A stretch of 64,000 bases of DNA from Heloderma charlesbogerti (GCA_026122225.1 JANEZZ010002678.1:198501-262500), one strand, 5' to 3'. Positions 9,535 to 21,830 are shown, counted from the first letter of the stretch. Made by a program: numbers and translations. Notes: generated by a model not told the origin, from the letters alone.

Positions 9535-10362
9535 AAATTTTGTCCCATCTGCAAATGTTCAAGGAGCTTGGAGGCCTCCCCCTCCCCCACCAGTTTTGTT
9601 GCAATGTTCCCATGGGTCCCTGTTGAGCCCTAATCTAGACTCTTCGTTGGGATTTTGCCACAGTGGGGGAACGAGCCAATTCTCAGGGGCGTCAGTATAA
9701 TATTCCCAGGGACTTGGGGAGTGTAGACAGATCCCTAAGCAATGATACCTGGGAGGATGGTTTATTTCACGTGTGGATAAATCCTCACTTTCCACAAAAA
9801 AGCAAAGTCGCACATTTATCCAGTAGCGCATGTGGTGGCTCCCCGTAAGGGAGCCATTTCTGCAAACTTTCAAGGAGTTGGAGGCTCCCTCCCTTTTTTT
9901 GTTGCACATGGGTGGAGAAAGGTGACACCAGGCAAAGGCTTGGAAATCTGGCCTGGAAATTGGGGGGTGGGTGGATGGGAAGGAGGGGGCAGGAGTAGGA
10001 AAGAAGGCCTTGGAAATTCAGGTGACATGGAGTGGGGCAGCGGGGGTTTGGGACAGCAGGTAAGGGTCGACACCAAGCTGAGAACTAGCGGAGCCGGCAG
10101 AGGCAGAAGACGACGCCCCTAACACAAAGCAGATCAATCAGAGACAGGTTGCTGACATGGTGGCAGTGCGAGGTACAGCCGGACATGGTTTCCACCGCAA
10201 AGAAAACTGGGATACCTGCCCTGTGGGAGGGCTACAGGGGGAGGAGGGGTGAGCGGGGTAAATAAACTATGCTGTGTAGCTTGTTTGTATGATCATCTGA
10301 CAGGAGCATAGCTTGTCACCCATCATGGGTTAGCGTGACATGTGTCTCAGTGGGCCTGTTTA
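9535..10362. mobile_element. Fold-back MITE family A copy 2, right part
   Basis: It continues the MITE interrupted at 5716. Landmarks shared with copy 1 are TCTGCAAA(T/C)...TCAAGGAG, the GCAAAGTCGCACATTTATCCAG block, CTACAGGGGGAGGAGGGG and AAATAAACTATGCTG. The outer end near 10320-10355 (CATCATGGGTTAGCGTGACATG) roughly mirrors the left end at 5172-5200. Confidence 0.65.
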
Positions 10363-10528
10363 CACCATTGGTCAATCTAACCCAGTAATGTCAACACTGA
10401 CTGGCAGCAGCTCTCAAGGTTTTTAGGCAGGATTATTGTCTAGCCCTACCTGGAGATGCTGGGGATTGAACCTGGGACCTTCTGCATGCAAAGCAGCTGC
10501 TCTACCACTGAGCCACAGCCCCTCCCAG
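10363..10528 (-). mobile_element. tRNA-derived SINE, head part of a split copy
   Basis: On the minus strand it reads TGGCTCAGTGGTAGAGC (A-box-like) and GGTTCAATCCC (B box), then the SINE body up to CCAATGG. The remaining tail is at 5136-5166. Such elements are copied by LINE machinery from a Pol III transcript. Confidence 0.85.
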
Positions 10529-12697
10529 ACATAATACATAAAAATATATGAGGGGCAGAAAACATGATCTTTATGTTTGAATCTGGTCAGTGAGAAAGTT
10601 AGTGCTGCATGGGAGAAGATACAAATGAAGGGGGGAAAGATGAAGAGCTCCAACAGTGGAAACTAGAACATTACGGTTGATGTAAATAATGATAGGGAAC
10701 CAATGCAGACACATTAAAATGGGACAATAGTATCATTGTGGCAGAAGAGATGGATCAGGCATTCTCAATCAAATGAAATGAAAGACAAAAGGAAAGAAAG
10801 ACAGTCTTAGTATGTATGCCCTAGCCTGATGGCGCTATTTGGAAACCACCTGAACACTGGTGGAGAAGAAAGAGAAGTAAGCCAAGACAATCCCAAAGAT
10901 CTGAGGCCATGAAACATGCAGACAATAAGACCTTCACAGTGAAATAAAATTGTGGGAAGGAATGGATTTGGGTGGAAAGATCATGAGCTCCATCTTCATC
11001 ATGTTTTTCACTTCATTTATAAAACCATTTTCAATCTGGATACTTAGCAAAGACGTTGGATACAGGATTTTGCATCCAAAGTTACTGACACAAGGGCAAC
11101 ATTAATATTCAATTTGTTTTAGTTTTTTTGTGTGCTCCCCACCCAAATATTTGCTTCCAAAAAGAAATATTTAGAGATGGTGAATTATTTCAATACAAAA
11201 TTATATGGTTTTTAGACATTTTTGCATATTTTGAACAAACAATTCAACAATGTATAGCTATCAGTAAGCTATGCTTTCAATGTTTCCTGCAAACAAAGCA
11301 GCTCTTAGCCACACTTTCCTTAACAGAATATATATTACATGCCTACAAAATTACTCAAATTGGAGGGTCACTTGTGAGCTGTACAGTGTTTCAATAAGTG
11401 GCTCATTATGATATGTAAACAAGAAGTTCAATATATTTTAATGCATACCCATTTGCAAATTATTTCTATAGAACAATGAAAAATAATAATTTGATTTTAC
11501 CCACAAAACCTTTTTTATTTTATAGTAGTGCATTTCCAGAAAATAGTACCTGAAACATTAATTGAAAAGGATGAACTTATTTATGTATATTGTAGAAGGC
11601 ATAATGTAAGGTGTGGGGAAATCTCCAAGAGCTTCAATGCTCCTTTCATGGGCTATAAAAAGGCCCCCAACTTTTAGCAATTCTTGCAGGAGGGTGCAAA
11701 TACAGGCAACATGGTTCCCCATCTTACTGGCAGTGATTTTGCCAGTGATTGTGGCAGCAGTGTCTACCATACTGTATGCCACCATTTGGTGCCATTCCCC
11801 TAACCCCTTTTGCTGTGCCACAGTGAGAACAGGGCACATTGCTTTACTCTGGCTACACAGAGAAGCCACATTAGTAAGATTTGTCTATGTGATGACATAA
11901 TGAAGCCCAAAAAGAATGAGAGAAGGGAAAGGTAGCAAGGGATGAATTTGAGCAACCACAGTTACATCTACTTAGTTTCAGTTGGGGAAGAGGGTTAAAG
12001 CTACAGGCTTCACGGTAATGGGACTAGAGAAAGGATTTATACGAAGAGAGAATGAGAGGTGGCACAAGGCTGATTTCCAGAAGGAAGTATAGGGGAAAAT
12101 TTGGAAGATGGGGTTGAGTTGCTTAAGACCAAACCATATAGCAAACATCTCCCAAACTCCATGCTTAGCTGGCTGTGTGTTTTGGGTATGACATCCCTAC
12201 AGACTGAAAATGCAGGAAATGAGCAGACCCTACGGCAAATGATTCCCCCCACCCCAATTTCTGTTTTTCTTTTATTTGCCTTTTTCTTGCTACAGTTGCA
12301 TTTGTTGTGTTGATAAAAATAAAAAGTAAAAAAAAAATTAAAAGAGAAAGAGCAGACGACTTTTGAGCAACTGGAGACCACATGAGCTGAAGAGGCAAAG
12401 GCTATATGCAGGAATATAAAAGGGAAATAAGGGCAGAAAGAATGGATAGAGCAAACTGGTAGAGAGATTTAAAGATAAGGATTAGGAGTCTGTGCTGGAT
12501 GCAGAATGGGATGAGAAGCTGATGTAAGGATCTGAGAAGGGCAGAGCATGGTCTGGATTGGTGAGACAGGTGAATAATAAAATGAAATACTGAACGAAAG
12601 AGGCAAATGAAAGAACAGTGAGCCTCATCTGTTTCAAAAACTGAAAACTATGCTACATAGCTACAAAATAACTATCAGAATTAACTGCAAAAAGTTG
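10529..12697. other. Intronic sequence, no recognised element
   Basis: Unique-looking sequence. Short open frames at 11128-11397, 11558-11900 and 12037-12398 have no motif or splice context and are treated as chance. Confidence 0.5.
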
Positions 12698-13047
12698 TGT
12701 TAGCTCAGGGATCCCTAACACAGCACCTGTGTATGGCACCCGCAAATGGTTCCCCAACCTGGTGCCTGGGGACACCCGAATTTTTTCCCCATTTATTAAA
12801 TAAACATACATGGATTTGTATGAAATGTATACAACTTTCTAGCAATTATACATGGGCTGCAACAAAAGTGGACCAAATATCCAAATAAGTATCTATTTGA
12901 AGATGATGCCTATATACCCCCATCCATAGACACGAAAGGTAGACACCAAAGTGATGATTAGGCATTTTGTGGTGGTGCCCACAGCAGTATCTCAAATTCC
13001 CAAATGCATCCATGGGTCTAAAAAGGGTGGGAACTCCTGTGTTACCT
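12698..13047. mobile_element. hAT-type MITE with 8-bp target duplications
   Basis: The element spans 12706-13039 and starts CAGGGATCCCTAA; its right end is roughly the complement (GGGAACTCCTG). It is flanked by TGTTAGCT (12698-12705) and TGTTACCT (13040-13047), seven of eight bases alike, the duplication length of hAT transposons. It has no transposase frame. Confidence 0.75.
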
Positions 13048-15330
13048 GCAGCATTGTTCCATGCAGTAAGGAAAGGAGGAAGGAGAGCTCTGTTCCTTGT
13101 TTGGTAGTACTCCCCTTCCTCTGAACAGCGGAGTCTTTAGATGTATACGTGGCCCTCTGAACTGAGTCCCATTAACTTGGATGGTGTTTGTGTAAAACAT
13201 TGTTACCTATATTCATTGTATACTGCCCACATAGCCACAGGCAAAACACATTTTAACAACTTACATTTCACTTATCAGAAAAAAATATTTCAAATGTCAG
13301 TGTGTGTTTTTTAATTCTAAAGGCATGCTGTTTTTCAATACATATAAAACAGAGCAGCAAAAATGTTAAAATACTGCCAGTTAAGACTGAAGGAAGGCCA
13401 GTTACAGTCAAACAAAAGTAAAAATTGAAAGTGTTGCTCAGAAACATAAATTACACTTAACAAAAGTTATGCTTTTTGAGAGCATGCAAATATATTATCT
13501 AAAATGCCTGTCCCAGGGTTGCCCCTCCGTGCCTGTGTATCAAAATACCGCATTAGAAATACCAGAGAGATATCAAGAAAAGAATGGAAGGGAAGATCAA
13601 ATTCCTCCATTGTGACTAAAAATAACCAAGAACTACTGGTCATGACCTCAAAACAGACGGATGACAATCCAGTCCACTTCAAGTAAAGCACCCATGCATG
13701 GAGGGTTTCCAATAGACCCTTGTCCAGAAGCTGAAGCAAGGCAAGAAGGAGGGCTAGATGGTGTTATGAGAAGCATTCACAGGACCTCCCATTCTCCCTG
13801 AGGACCCTAATGCTGCCTGCACACATGTGAAGGTAGCGGGGGAGGCAATAAATCTCTACTGAGTTAATGGGAGACCTCTGAACACAAGCACTGCCCATGT
13901 AGAACGGATAGTTTAGGAACAATGTCAGAGGTCACCTATGAGCCAAATGATTACCTGTCCAGGTCTATACTGTTGTACATTGAAAACTATGACTGAGATT
14001 ATTAAACCCACTGTCCACATCTAATTTTTGAGATGTTTCTTTGAAAGCCAACAACTTTCACACATCGCAAAACTGACCTTGGGAGCCAATGGTTTGATTT
14101 GGGGATGTACTGGACCCTCCTGAAAATATAAGGAGCCAATAAACAAAATGAGGGAGAAAATGTCAAAGAGAAAATGCAAAGGTTGGAGACGGGGTAAGCA
14201 GCTCACTCTGTCCATGACACAGAATACCATAAGATGTATTAATTGAGTGTCATGTATGTCCCCGAGTAAAACACAAGCATAACACAGGACCCTGTCCTGA
14301 CAAGTTCACAATCTAAATTTTGACACCAGGAAAGACAACAAAGGGCAAGGAGGAAACCTCCCAGCTAGAAAAAAAATTACAGCCAAGTATGGGAAGGAAA
14401 AAGAATTACTCCTACAAAAATCCTATTAGCAAAAGAATTAGAAACCCAAAAGTTGATGAAAAGAGAAACAGAAATGTAGTGATTAGCATTCAAAATCCAA
14501 AAGATGAATCAAAGATGATGAAAATGTAGAGTAGCTAGGGGAAGATTTATATTTTACACGCTAAGAACTCCAGTTTTTTTCAACTGCATTGCTGTACAAG
14601 GCTTTACGAAAACATTTTTTTTCTTCAAATGGACACAAAATCTGAATGAATCTTGCATGAAGCCAAAATGTTTAATCTAATGCCATAGGCATACACACTA
14701 CGCCAGAGCCCCATGTCTGCTCAAATACACACATGGAGCATCTATAAATCTTAAGGATTGTCTGAAACTGCAGTTCCCTTGAAGTAAATGGGGCAACCTT
14801 GCAAGCAGGGGAAGCCCATGTGCACACTGAAGCTTCCAAGCTCAAAGAGATTCCTCAATCTAGAGAGATTTCCAAATCATAGATTTCCCTCTGCCAACCC
14901 CCTTTGGTTTTAGATATACTATCAAATCACAGCCTATATTGCCAAACCATTTTGTGGGGTTAGGAAAAGCTTCTAAAGCAAAATCTGTGTGCATACACAC
15001 ACACACACACACACACAAAGCCACAGCAAAAAGAATCCTGTTTACACATCCTTATGCATACAGCTTAGGTGTCTGGGAATGTTACGCGCTATGTTCTGCA
15101 CAGGGATGCACAAGCAAAACAGGATGTCCACCCACACAACCACAGGAATATGATAATTACGTGGATTATCCCCCGAATCCATACAATTCCCCTCTGTTAG
15201 GGTGAAGAAGGAGCCAGAGGCAACTGATCTCTACTGGAAGGGGTGTTCTCCAGACCGGGTTCCATCAGGTACTTGAATCTAACTGCAGCTGGGAACTGGG
15301 AAAGCTGGAGCTTGGTGGCTAAAGGATTAG
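13048..15330. other. Intronic sequence with one microsatellite
   Basis: No exon or clear repeat was recognised apart from the (AC)n at 14994-15017. A run of several hundred bases around 14300-14530 is A-rich. Confidence 0.45.
14994..15017 (+). repeat. (AC)n microsatellite
   Basis: About 12 AC units. Confidence 0.97.
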
Positions 15331-15391
15331 TTGTGACACAGTGATAGGAGTGCATGTTTTGCATGCAAAAGATTCCAGCTTCAATCTCTGG
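15331..15391 (+). mobile_element. tRNA-derived SINE, head part
   Basis: It contains ACACAGTGATAGGAGTGCAT, GCATGCAAAAGATTCCAG and TTCAATCTCTGGC, diverged forms of the A-box/B-box head of the SINE seen whole at 45689-45866. The body resumes near 15622. Confidence 0.65.
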
Positions 15392-15615
15392 CATTTATTT
15401 TTATTTAATGTATTTCTGAATCGCCCTTTCATGCTCCAGGTGATTTACAGTAAAACTGTAGACACAATAAAATGCAACTCCAACCAAGATGAAAACTGAT
15501 AAAACACAGTAAAACAGGGGAACATTCTAGCTTCAAAGAACAGTGTTCATCAGCGAAGGCTTGGCAGAACAATATAGTTTGGGGGTAGGGGGTTACCAGC
15601 CATTTTAATGCCATT
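15392..15615 (-). mobile_element. LINE (L2-like) 3' region inserted in the SINE
   Basis: The antisense pattern TTTATTTTTATTTAATGTAT, then GCTCCAGGTGATTTACAGTAAAA, is the usual reverse complement of an L2-type tail. It separates the two halves of one SINE. Confidence 0.55.
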
Positions 15616-15621
15616 ACCAGC

Positions 15622-15741
15622 TAGGGCTGCAGAAACTCCTGCCTGAAACCTTGGAAAGCAGCTACTGGTCACTGCAGACAATACTGAGCCATAGAAATCA
15701 ATGGTCTGACTCTGTAAGGCAGCTTCTCCTATTTCTATGGT
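15622..15741 (+). mobile_element. tRNA-derived SINE, body and tail part
   Basis: GCCTGAAACCTTGGAAAGCA, GACAATACTGAGCC and GGTCTGACTCTGTAAGGCAG match the body and tail of the SINE at 45689-45866. Confidence 0.7.
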
Positions 15742-15901
15742 GTGCAGAAGGTACTTGCCTGTTCATCAGGCAATGTAAGAAGGCCAGGCTCCTAGCTTTT
15801 ATCCCAGACCTGGATGTTGCAGAGGTTCGTATTTCCTCTCGGGCCCAGGAGACAATCTTGCGATCCTCCGTGAGTCTGAAGAAGGTTCTGAAGCCTTCAG
15901 C

Positions 15902-16019
15902 CAGCCTTCCCCAATCTGGTGCTTAGACTTCTAACTGCCATTGTGGTCAGCCATGCTGGCTGGGGATGATGGAAGATGCAGTCCAACTCATCTGGAAGGC
16001 ACTGGGTTGGGGAAGGCTG
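15902..16019. mobile_element. Fold-back MITE family C
   Basis: The ends CAGCCTTCCCCAA and TTGGGGAAGGCTG are perfectly inverted over 13 bp and the arms pair over most of the element. The centre has the GTCAGCCATGCTGGCTGGGGATGATGG-like core also seen at 24236-24360, 46100-47102 and 56359-56472. Confidence 0.8.
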
Positions 16020-16054
16020 ACAAGTTCACACAGTTCCAGAAAGTTCTCCAGGCT

Positions 16055-16290
16055 GCATAAGAACCTAAGTGCCATGGTGGATCAGACCAAGGCTCCATCT
16101 AGTCCAGCGTTCTGTTCACACAGTGGCCAACCAGCTGTTGACCGGGAACCCACAAGCAGGACACGACTGCAACAGCACCCTACCACCCATGTTCCTTGGT
16201 GTACATTGGCATACTGCCTCTGATACTGGAGGTAGCACGCAGTCATCAGGACCAGTAACCACTGATGGCCTTGCCCTTCAGGAAATCTGC
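16055..16290 (-). mobile_element. CR1-like LINE 3' UTR fragment
   Basis: It contains GCCATGGTGGATCAGACCAA, CACAGTGGCCAACCAGCTGT, AACCCACAAGCAGG and CCTCTGATACTGGAGG in the same order as the complete LINE 3' region at 46154-47045. Confidence 0.85.
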
Positions 16291-16456
16291 ATCTCAGCCT
16301 CAGGCCATGAGCTTCCCAGTTTGAGCCCCAGAGTCCTTAACACTCTGCAAAGTGCGAATCAGGTTAATTTCTGTACTGGGCCTAGTACAGGCCTGAGACT
16401 TATTTTTCCCCCCACATTACATTTCAGAAACAAGGAGCAATCCCTGGGACTAAAGC

Positions 16457-16530
16457 CGCAATCCTATGCACGCTTACCTGGAAGTAAGCCCCATTAAACA
16501 GATTCGGATTTGCTTCTGAATAAAACATGC
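16457..16530. mobile_element. Short palindromic MITE family D
   Basis: AATCCTATGCACGCTTACCT and GGAAGTAAGCCCCATT followed by a mirrored half. This is the short family whose arms read AATCCTATGCATG...AGTAAGTCCCATT. Other copies: 24489-24575, 55960-56082, 59806-59885, 60888-60972, 61412-61483. Confidence 0.7.
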
Positions 16531-17602
16531 ATCACTTCCACATTTGAATATACATGCAAATACCTTATGTGGATAGCAATATATGCAATTGCATTTAATG
16601 CTTATTCATAAAGCATGCTTATATGTGTATACAGGCACAGGAGTCCTGTCCTGGCTGTCAAAAGAATGAGAATAGGTTTATCCTTTTTCAAAAGCCTCTG
16701 ATTTTAGCTAGAAGAGTGTTATTTGGATTTTTTAAAAATGTTTCTAAGAAGCCTCCATTGGTTTCACAGAAGGGTTCTCTGTTAAGAAAGGAATTCAGAC
16801 CCCACGACTATCTAAATACCAAGGTTTTATTAAGTACAAGTACAGGATGATACAGAAAAATGGTTTAATCAACACAAGGATGAAGGTCAGAGATTAACAC
16901 TGTTATGTCTGCAAGAGAGTATAAAATCAAAAATCAAAGAGCAAATGTTTTGATGGCCTGGAATTTCTCAGGGTGAAGGGTGGACTTAATCTGAAGCTTT
17001 GGATACTTTGTGAACTTCAGATATTTTCAAGTTTGTGGCAAAGGTGAGTTGCTTTTCAGCTTTCGAAAAATGTGTATTAAGCAGTAGTTCTGCAGTAATT
17101 TGTTAAAGTGCACTTCACGCACATAGGCTGAAGTTTGCTTTCAGCAAAAGAACATAAATAATCAGAATCTGCTGTTCCCACTTTTGCTTTTGTTAACATT
17201 CATGTCTGGTAAAGGGGCTTGCATTGTGTTTGAAAAACCTGACCCTTCCCTGTGCCTTCTCCACAGGAGCCACCAAACCCTCCTCCAGTCATTAAAACTG
17301 GACTTCCCGCTGGAATGAAGCAGTAAAAACAAATGAGACACACCATTTCCATTCACAGTTAGAAAAGCAGTGAAAGACCAGGCATTTCTGTAAGCTATTA
17401 TTTAACAACCCCACCACCACCCTGCATGAAACACCATTTTCTTGAGGATGACACTTTGCCAATCTGTTACATTATTTTATACACAGGTATCCTTGCCATA
17501 CATTTTCAATTTAAGGAATTAGAACATCATGAGTACGTGGTTTTGTAGTTTTTGTCAATGTTTTTTTTTTCATATATTTTAAGGGCGGAATTCTATGCAT
17601 GT
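16531..17602. other. Intronic sequence, no recognised element
   Basis: No exon or clear repeat was recognised. Confidence 0.45.
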
Positions 17603-17839
17603 TTATTATTATTATTATTAACATTTATATCCCACCTTTTTTCCTCCAAGGAACCCAAGGCAGCATACATAATCCTCCTCCTTTCCATTTTATCCTCACA
17701 ACAACAACCCTGTGAGGTAGGCTGGGCTGAGAGTCTGTGACTGGCTCAAAGTCACCCAGTGAGCTTCCACATGGCCAAGTGGGGACTAGAACCTGGATCT
17801 CCCAACTCCCAGTCCAGCCCTCTAGCCACTACACCACAG
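17603..17839 (-). mobile_element. tRNA-derived CORE-SINE (MIR-like)
   Basis: On the minus strand a tRNA-like head is visible (GTGGTGTAGTGGCTAGAGGG, then CCAGGTTCTAGTCCCC as B box). The CORE-like body (CACTGGGTGACTTTGAGCCA, CTACCTCACAGGGTTGTTG) and an L2-like tail (GGGATATAAATG plus AAT units) follow. The element looks nearly full length. Confidence 0.85.
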
Positions 17840-17850
17840 ATTACGTGCAC

Positions 17851-17942
17851 AATCCTATGCATGTTTAGACAGAAAGAAGTCCTGGCTGGGGAATGCTGGG
17901 AGTTGTAGGACTTGTTCCTGTCAAAACATGCATAGGGTTGCA
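17851..17942. mobile_element. Palindromic MITE with family D-like arms
   Basis: AATCCTATGCATGTTTAGAC at the left and GTCAAAACATGCATAGGGTT at the right are inverted. The centre (GGGAATGCTGGGAGTTGTAG) recalls the core of family C. Confidence 0.65.
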
Positions 17943-18287
17943 CACTTAATGTGTTCTTAGATGATACTTGAGTAAGTTAATTGTTATATAAATTGATTAA
18001 TTATAGCATTCCCATGTATCCATAAAAATATTTTAAAGCAATGAGCAAATGAATAGAAAGTCAGAGGAAACGTCCTCTCTAATTTCTTATTTCAGCAAGT
18101 TCTACATGAATCCTTTTACATCCAAATGCAAATTCACAACAGTAAAATACTGGCACTTGCTAGCACAGTGAACTTGAGGATCCCCTTGCCTATACTGCTG
18201 TGATATCAGATGAGATTTTGGCAATTTTTAAAATTCATTTGTACCCTTTCTTCTGGAATTATTTAATGCTATAAAGGCAATATCAAG

Positions 18288-18756
18288 GCTGTCAGTCCAT
18301 GTCCGGGTCCGAATCAAAGTGCTGGTACTAAAAATCAAAGCCTTAAACGGCTTCAGGCCTGGCTACCTGAAGGATCATCTCCCGCCATATTCTCCTGCCC
18401 AGACCCTAAGATCAGCTTCAGCTGCCTTTTTCAAGGAGCCCCTGCAAAAGGAACTGAAGTATGTGGCTACTATGGAGAGGGACTTTTCTGCTGTGGCACC
18501 CCAGTTGTGGAATGAGATTCCCAAAGAGAATCTTTCCCTACATTGTGCTCATTTCAGTGCCAGGTGAAGACCTTTTTATTCTCCCAGGCATTTTAGTTTT
18601 TCAGTTTATTTTATATCTGGTATTGTATTCTAAATGTTTGCACTGCTGCTAGTTTCTGTTTGCTTATTTTTCTATTGTAGTTTTAAACTTTTATATTGTA
18701 GAGACAGCTTCGGCTATTGGGCAGTATAAAAATGTAATTAAAATGCATAAATAAAT
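18288..18756 (+). mobile_element. L2-type LINE 3' end with ORF2 C-terminal remnant
   Basis: An open stretch from 18319 reads LVLKIKALNGFRPGYLKDHL, then AVAPQLWNEIP, the C-terminal signature of L2 ORF2. A 3' UTR with GCTATTGGGCAGTATAAAAA and AAATAAAT follows. It is 5' truncated. Confidence 0.88.
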
Positions 18757-19583
18757 CGAGAAAAACCAAATTGTGAGGGAGTGCTCCATTGTCATTTCAT
18801 GAGCCTCAAATCATTTGCTAAATATTTGGAAAGCATGCTTTCACGTCTCGATTTACATAACTATTCCAGCTTTTGTTGCTCCTCTCTCAGACCAATGTCA
18901 TCGCAGAAATTACTGAAAAGGGGAAGGATGCAGTATAAGCCGTGACAAGTTTTTGTACTCAAGATCTACAACCTCAGTATAAAACATGACTACTATAGTT
19001 CCACATGTGTCTGCTTTTAAAGAAGACTCCTGTCCCCATATGTTCTTTGGGCTCATTGCACATTGCACAGTGGAAACACAATGCCTTTAAACTTCAAGGA
19101 GTTCCCACTGCAATGTGGAGAAAGATTCAGAGATTATGGAATAATCATCTCCAAATCGATCAATTTTCCCCTGAAGGTAAAACGGAAAGAAAAAAAAAGT
19201 TGAGCAGTTCCAGCTACACTCTTGAAGTTTAAAAGAAAAGTACCCCCAGGGCATGTTGTGGAATGGTCCCCATCTCCTTCTCCTGGCGCTTATTAACAGG
19301 TCAGAGATCTCTGTTACATTTACACCATTCCCAGGTGATATCCCCTACTAAGGATGGTGACCTTTCAGTCCAAATGAAGAATTAAGAACATGAAGTTCTA
19401 CTTCTTTAAACAAAGTTTTCTTCTGTCATCAGCCATTTTGGAATTGGACTACAGATTTGTCGAAAAAAATGCCTGTAGCATCTTTTTCAGTCATGCCAAT
19501 TACTAAGGATGATATAGAAAGTGTAAACTAATCATACTTCTCTCAAAGTAAGCTAAAGGTTTATCCCTACATTCACACAAAAG
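18757..19583. other. Intronic sequence, no recognised element
   Basis: No exon or clear repeat was recognised. Confidence 0.45.
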
Positions 19584-20172
19584 CAGTGGAGGCTGGTGGC
19601 TCTGAAGTCGGGGTGTGTGCGTGTGAATCCACTCCGGGTTTCAATCAGAACCAGTCAGAACTCTAAAGGAGCTATGCAAAGTGCACAAAAGCTATCATAT
19701 GAAGACAAATCTGTAAATGATACTAACCCCATTCCAGAGGCATGTACATGCATCCCCCATACCTCCACAGGAGTTGGTGATCTTTCACAATAGCTTTCCC
19801 CCTGGCCCAAGTCCTCAGCTACTCTGAGCAGCTTTCAGTTAGAACAGCAGTCTTGGGGATTAATGAAAAAGCTGCTTAAAGGGGCTGGGGTAGGCAAAAA
19901 AATGACGCATGCGCAGCAGAGGCAATTTCCATTTAAGCAACAGTCGTGTAAAAACCCCCAAGCTACTTTTTAAACTGAGAGGTGTGACTCGAGCAGGAAC
20001 ACCGGATAGGAAATCCTATCACATTGCTCCAGTGCGTGCGTGAATGGTGTGTGCCCACTGACTTTTAGAGTGCACCCTTACAGTGTGCAAACTTGCGTTT
20101 GCCCCAGTTTCTAAGCTAAGCAGCAATCCACAGATCAGGAGCCCCAGGACTCCTGCCAGCCTCCGCCAATGC
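19584..20172. mobile_element. Possible hAT-like non-autonomous element
   Basis: The left edge CAGTGGAGGCTGGTGGC is roughly mirrored by GCCAGCCTCCGCCAATG near 20155-20171. The interior is more GC-rich than its surroundings and holds GACGCATGCGCAG. No target duplication was found, so the call is tentative. Confidence 0.35.
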
Positions 20173-21284
20173 AATGTTATGTTTGAATCGTGTCGTGATC
20201 AGAAGATAACAAGAACTGCTCTTCCCTCTCTTTCAGCTCATCCCCAGACAGCAACAACAGTTGTTCCCAGCTGATGTTCCTTTGAAAATAATGGTGCAGC
20301 ATGAGAAAGTCACAAAAAAAATGTGATTTTAGTCCTCTCTCGGATTGCCACCAAGCTCAGAGAGAAGCAACCAAAGTCACATATAAGCATGATGGACGAT
20401 CAGGCCCACCACTTCACATACTACACTTTCAAAGTAGCACACACCTAAAAATGCAGGACAGTGAATGTGGCAAACATGCATTTCCAAACATGCGCTGCGT
20501 ATAAATATACTTGCCTGGAAGCCACAACTGGCTGCAGCTCCTTGTGCACAGCCCTGTTTGTCTGTGTATAATGTGTGAAATGGCCCACACCTCAGAATAC
20601 TGTACATGTTCACTAACTTGCTGATGATTAACAGAAAGCATAATATGTAAACCCATCACAGCCCTTCCTGCAGACTCCCAACTCAACCATACTAACTGTT
20701 TTGTAATGCAATTCTGCAAACTGTATTCTGTAACAGATTTGTCCACAGAGGCACAATCCACAGTGAAAACACATCTAAAGCTTCTGCGCCTCCACACAAT
20801 TTCTGTCTCCAGAAATAAAATCTGAAGTCACAAATCTGGTTAAACTAACATCATGTTAGTATGAACACCATCATAAAACTGAGCACATCTGTGCTCTTCA
20901 CCTAATTCCATAAACTGCATCAGCATCGTCAGGTTTACAGCACTTATACCATGCTACTATTCATCTTATTTGTCTACACTACTGCTCCATAAGATAAACC
21001 ATTATTATCATTATCATCCTCGTCATCATTCCCTTTTACATATGGGCTGCAAGAAAGTAGCTTACCCAAATCCACCATCATCCAGTGGACCACAGAACTT
21101 ATGATCCTTCTATAACTATAATTATGTAGGATGTCAAGAACTCTTCTATTGACATATGCTGGAAATTCAGTGGCTAAATTCACATTTTTCATTAGGAAAA
21201 AAAAAACTGTGGACCAAGAATGATGAACAAATCCTGTCATGTGGTCTTATTTCAGGGCAATTCTCACCTTACTGTGAGAAAACA
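20173..21284. other. Intronic sequence, no recognised element
   Basis: No exon or clear repeat was recognised. A short (ATC)n-like stretch lies at 21000-21030. Confidence 0.45.
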
Positions 21285-21388
21285 AAATCCAGAAGTGGAG
21301 CTGTGTTAGTCTGTTTTAGATAAAACAATGAAGAGACCTGTGGTATCTTAACAGCTAACCATTTTACTGTGGCATATGCTTTCATAGG
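21285..21388 (+). repeat. Interspersed repeat fragment of a widespread reptile family
   Basis: The order 'GCTGTGTTAGTCTGTTTTAG', 'GAGACCTGTGGTATCTTAA', 'CATATGCTTTCATAGG' is one I recognise from dispersed repeats in reptile genomes. I cannot name the family with certainty. Confidence 0.5.
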
Positions 21389-21389
21389 G

Positions 21390-21475
21390 AGGGACTAAAG
21401 CTCAGTGGTACAGCATATGCTCTGCATGCAGAAGACCCCAGATCTTCTGGTATCTCCAGCTAAAAGGATCATGAG
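21390..21475 (+). mobile_element. tRNA-derived SINE head fragment
   Basis: AGCTCAGTGGTACAGCATAT (A-box region), GCATGCAGAAGACCCCAG and TATCTCCAGCTAAAAGGATC match the head of the SINE family found at 45689-45866 and 56474-56663. Confidence 0.8.
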
Positions 21476-21489
21476 AAGTGGAAAACCAC

Positions 21490-21830
21490 CGCCTGACAGG
21501 GCCGGCCCACCCCGAAGCAGGGTTGGGAGCCCACATCAGGTGGTGGAGTGGGGAAAGCAACGCATTGTGCCACTCCCCTGCCTGGAGGGCCGTCCACCAC
21601 TGTTGCCCTGCCACCTCCAGCGGGTGCTCTAGAGAGCCCCACCAGCCACTATCCTGCTGTGGCATTTGCGACAGCGAGGGAGCAGGCAGCGGGGTTCTCT
21701 GGAGCAGCTGCCCACCCTCTGCCTTCCTCATCAAGAAGTGTTTGCAGGGCTCTTGCGAGAGCTCACCCAGGTCTCCATAGAGCTGGTACAGTGGTAGCTG
21801 TAAAAGTAAGGGAGTGCGTGATTGAAGAAG
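21490..21830. other. GC-rich stretch, possible decayed element
   Basis: It is clearly more GC-rich than the surrounding intron, and open in several frames on both strands because of that. The start GGGCCGGCCC is like the ends of family B. No domain was recognised in any frame. Confidence 0.3.

Noticed and set aside
10440..10520. Possible genuine tRNA gene on the minus strand
   Set aside because: A and B boxes are present but no cloverleaf of proper length follows; the sequence continues into the SINE body and recurs in several copies.
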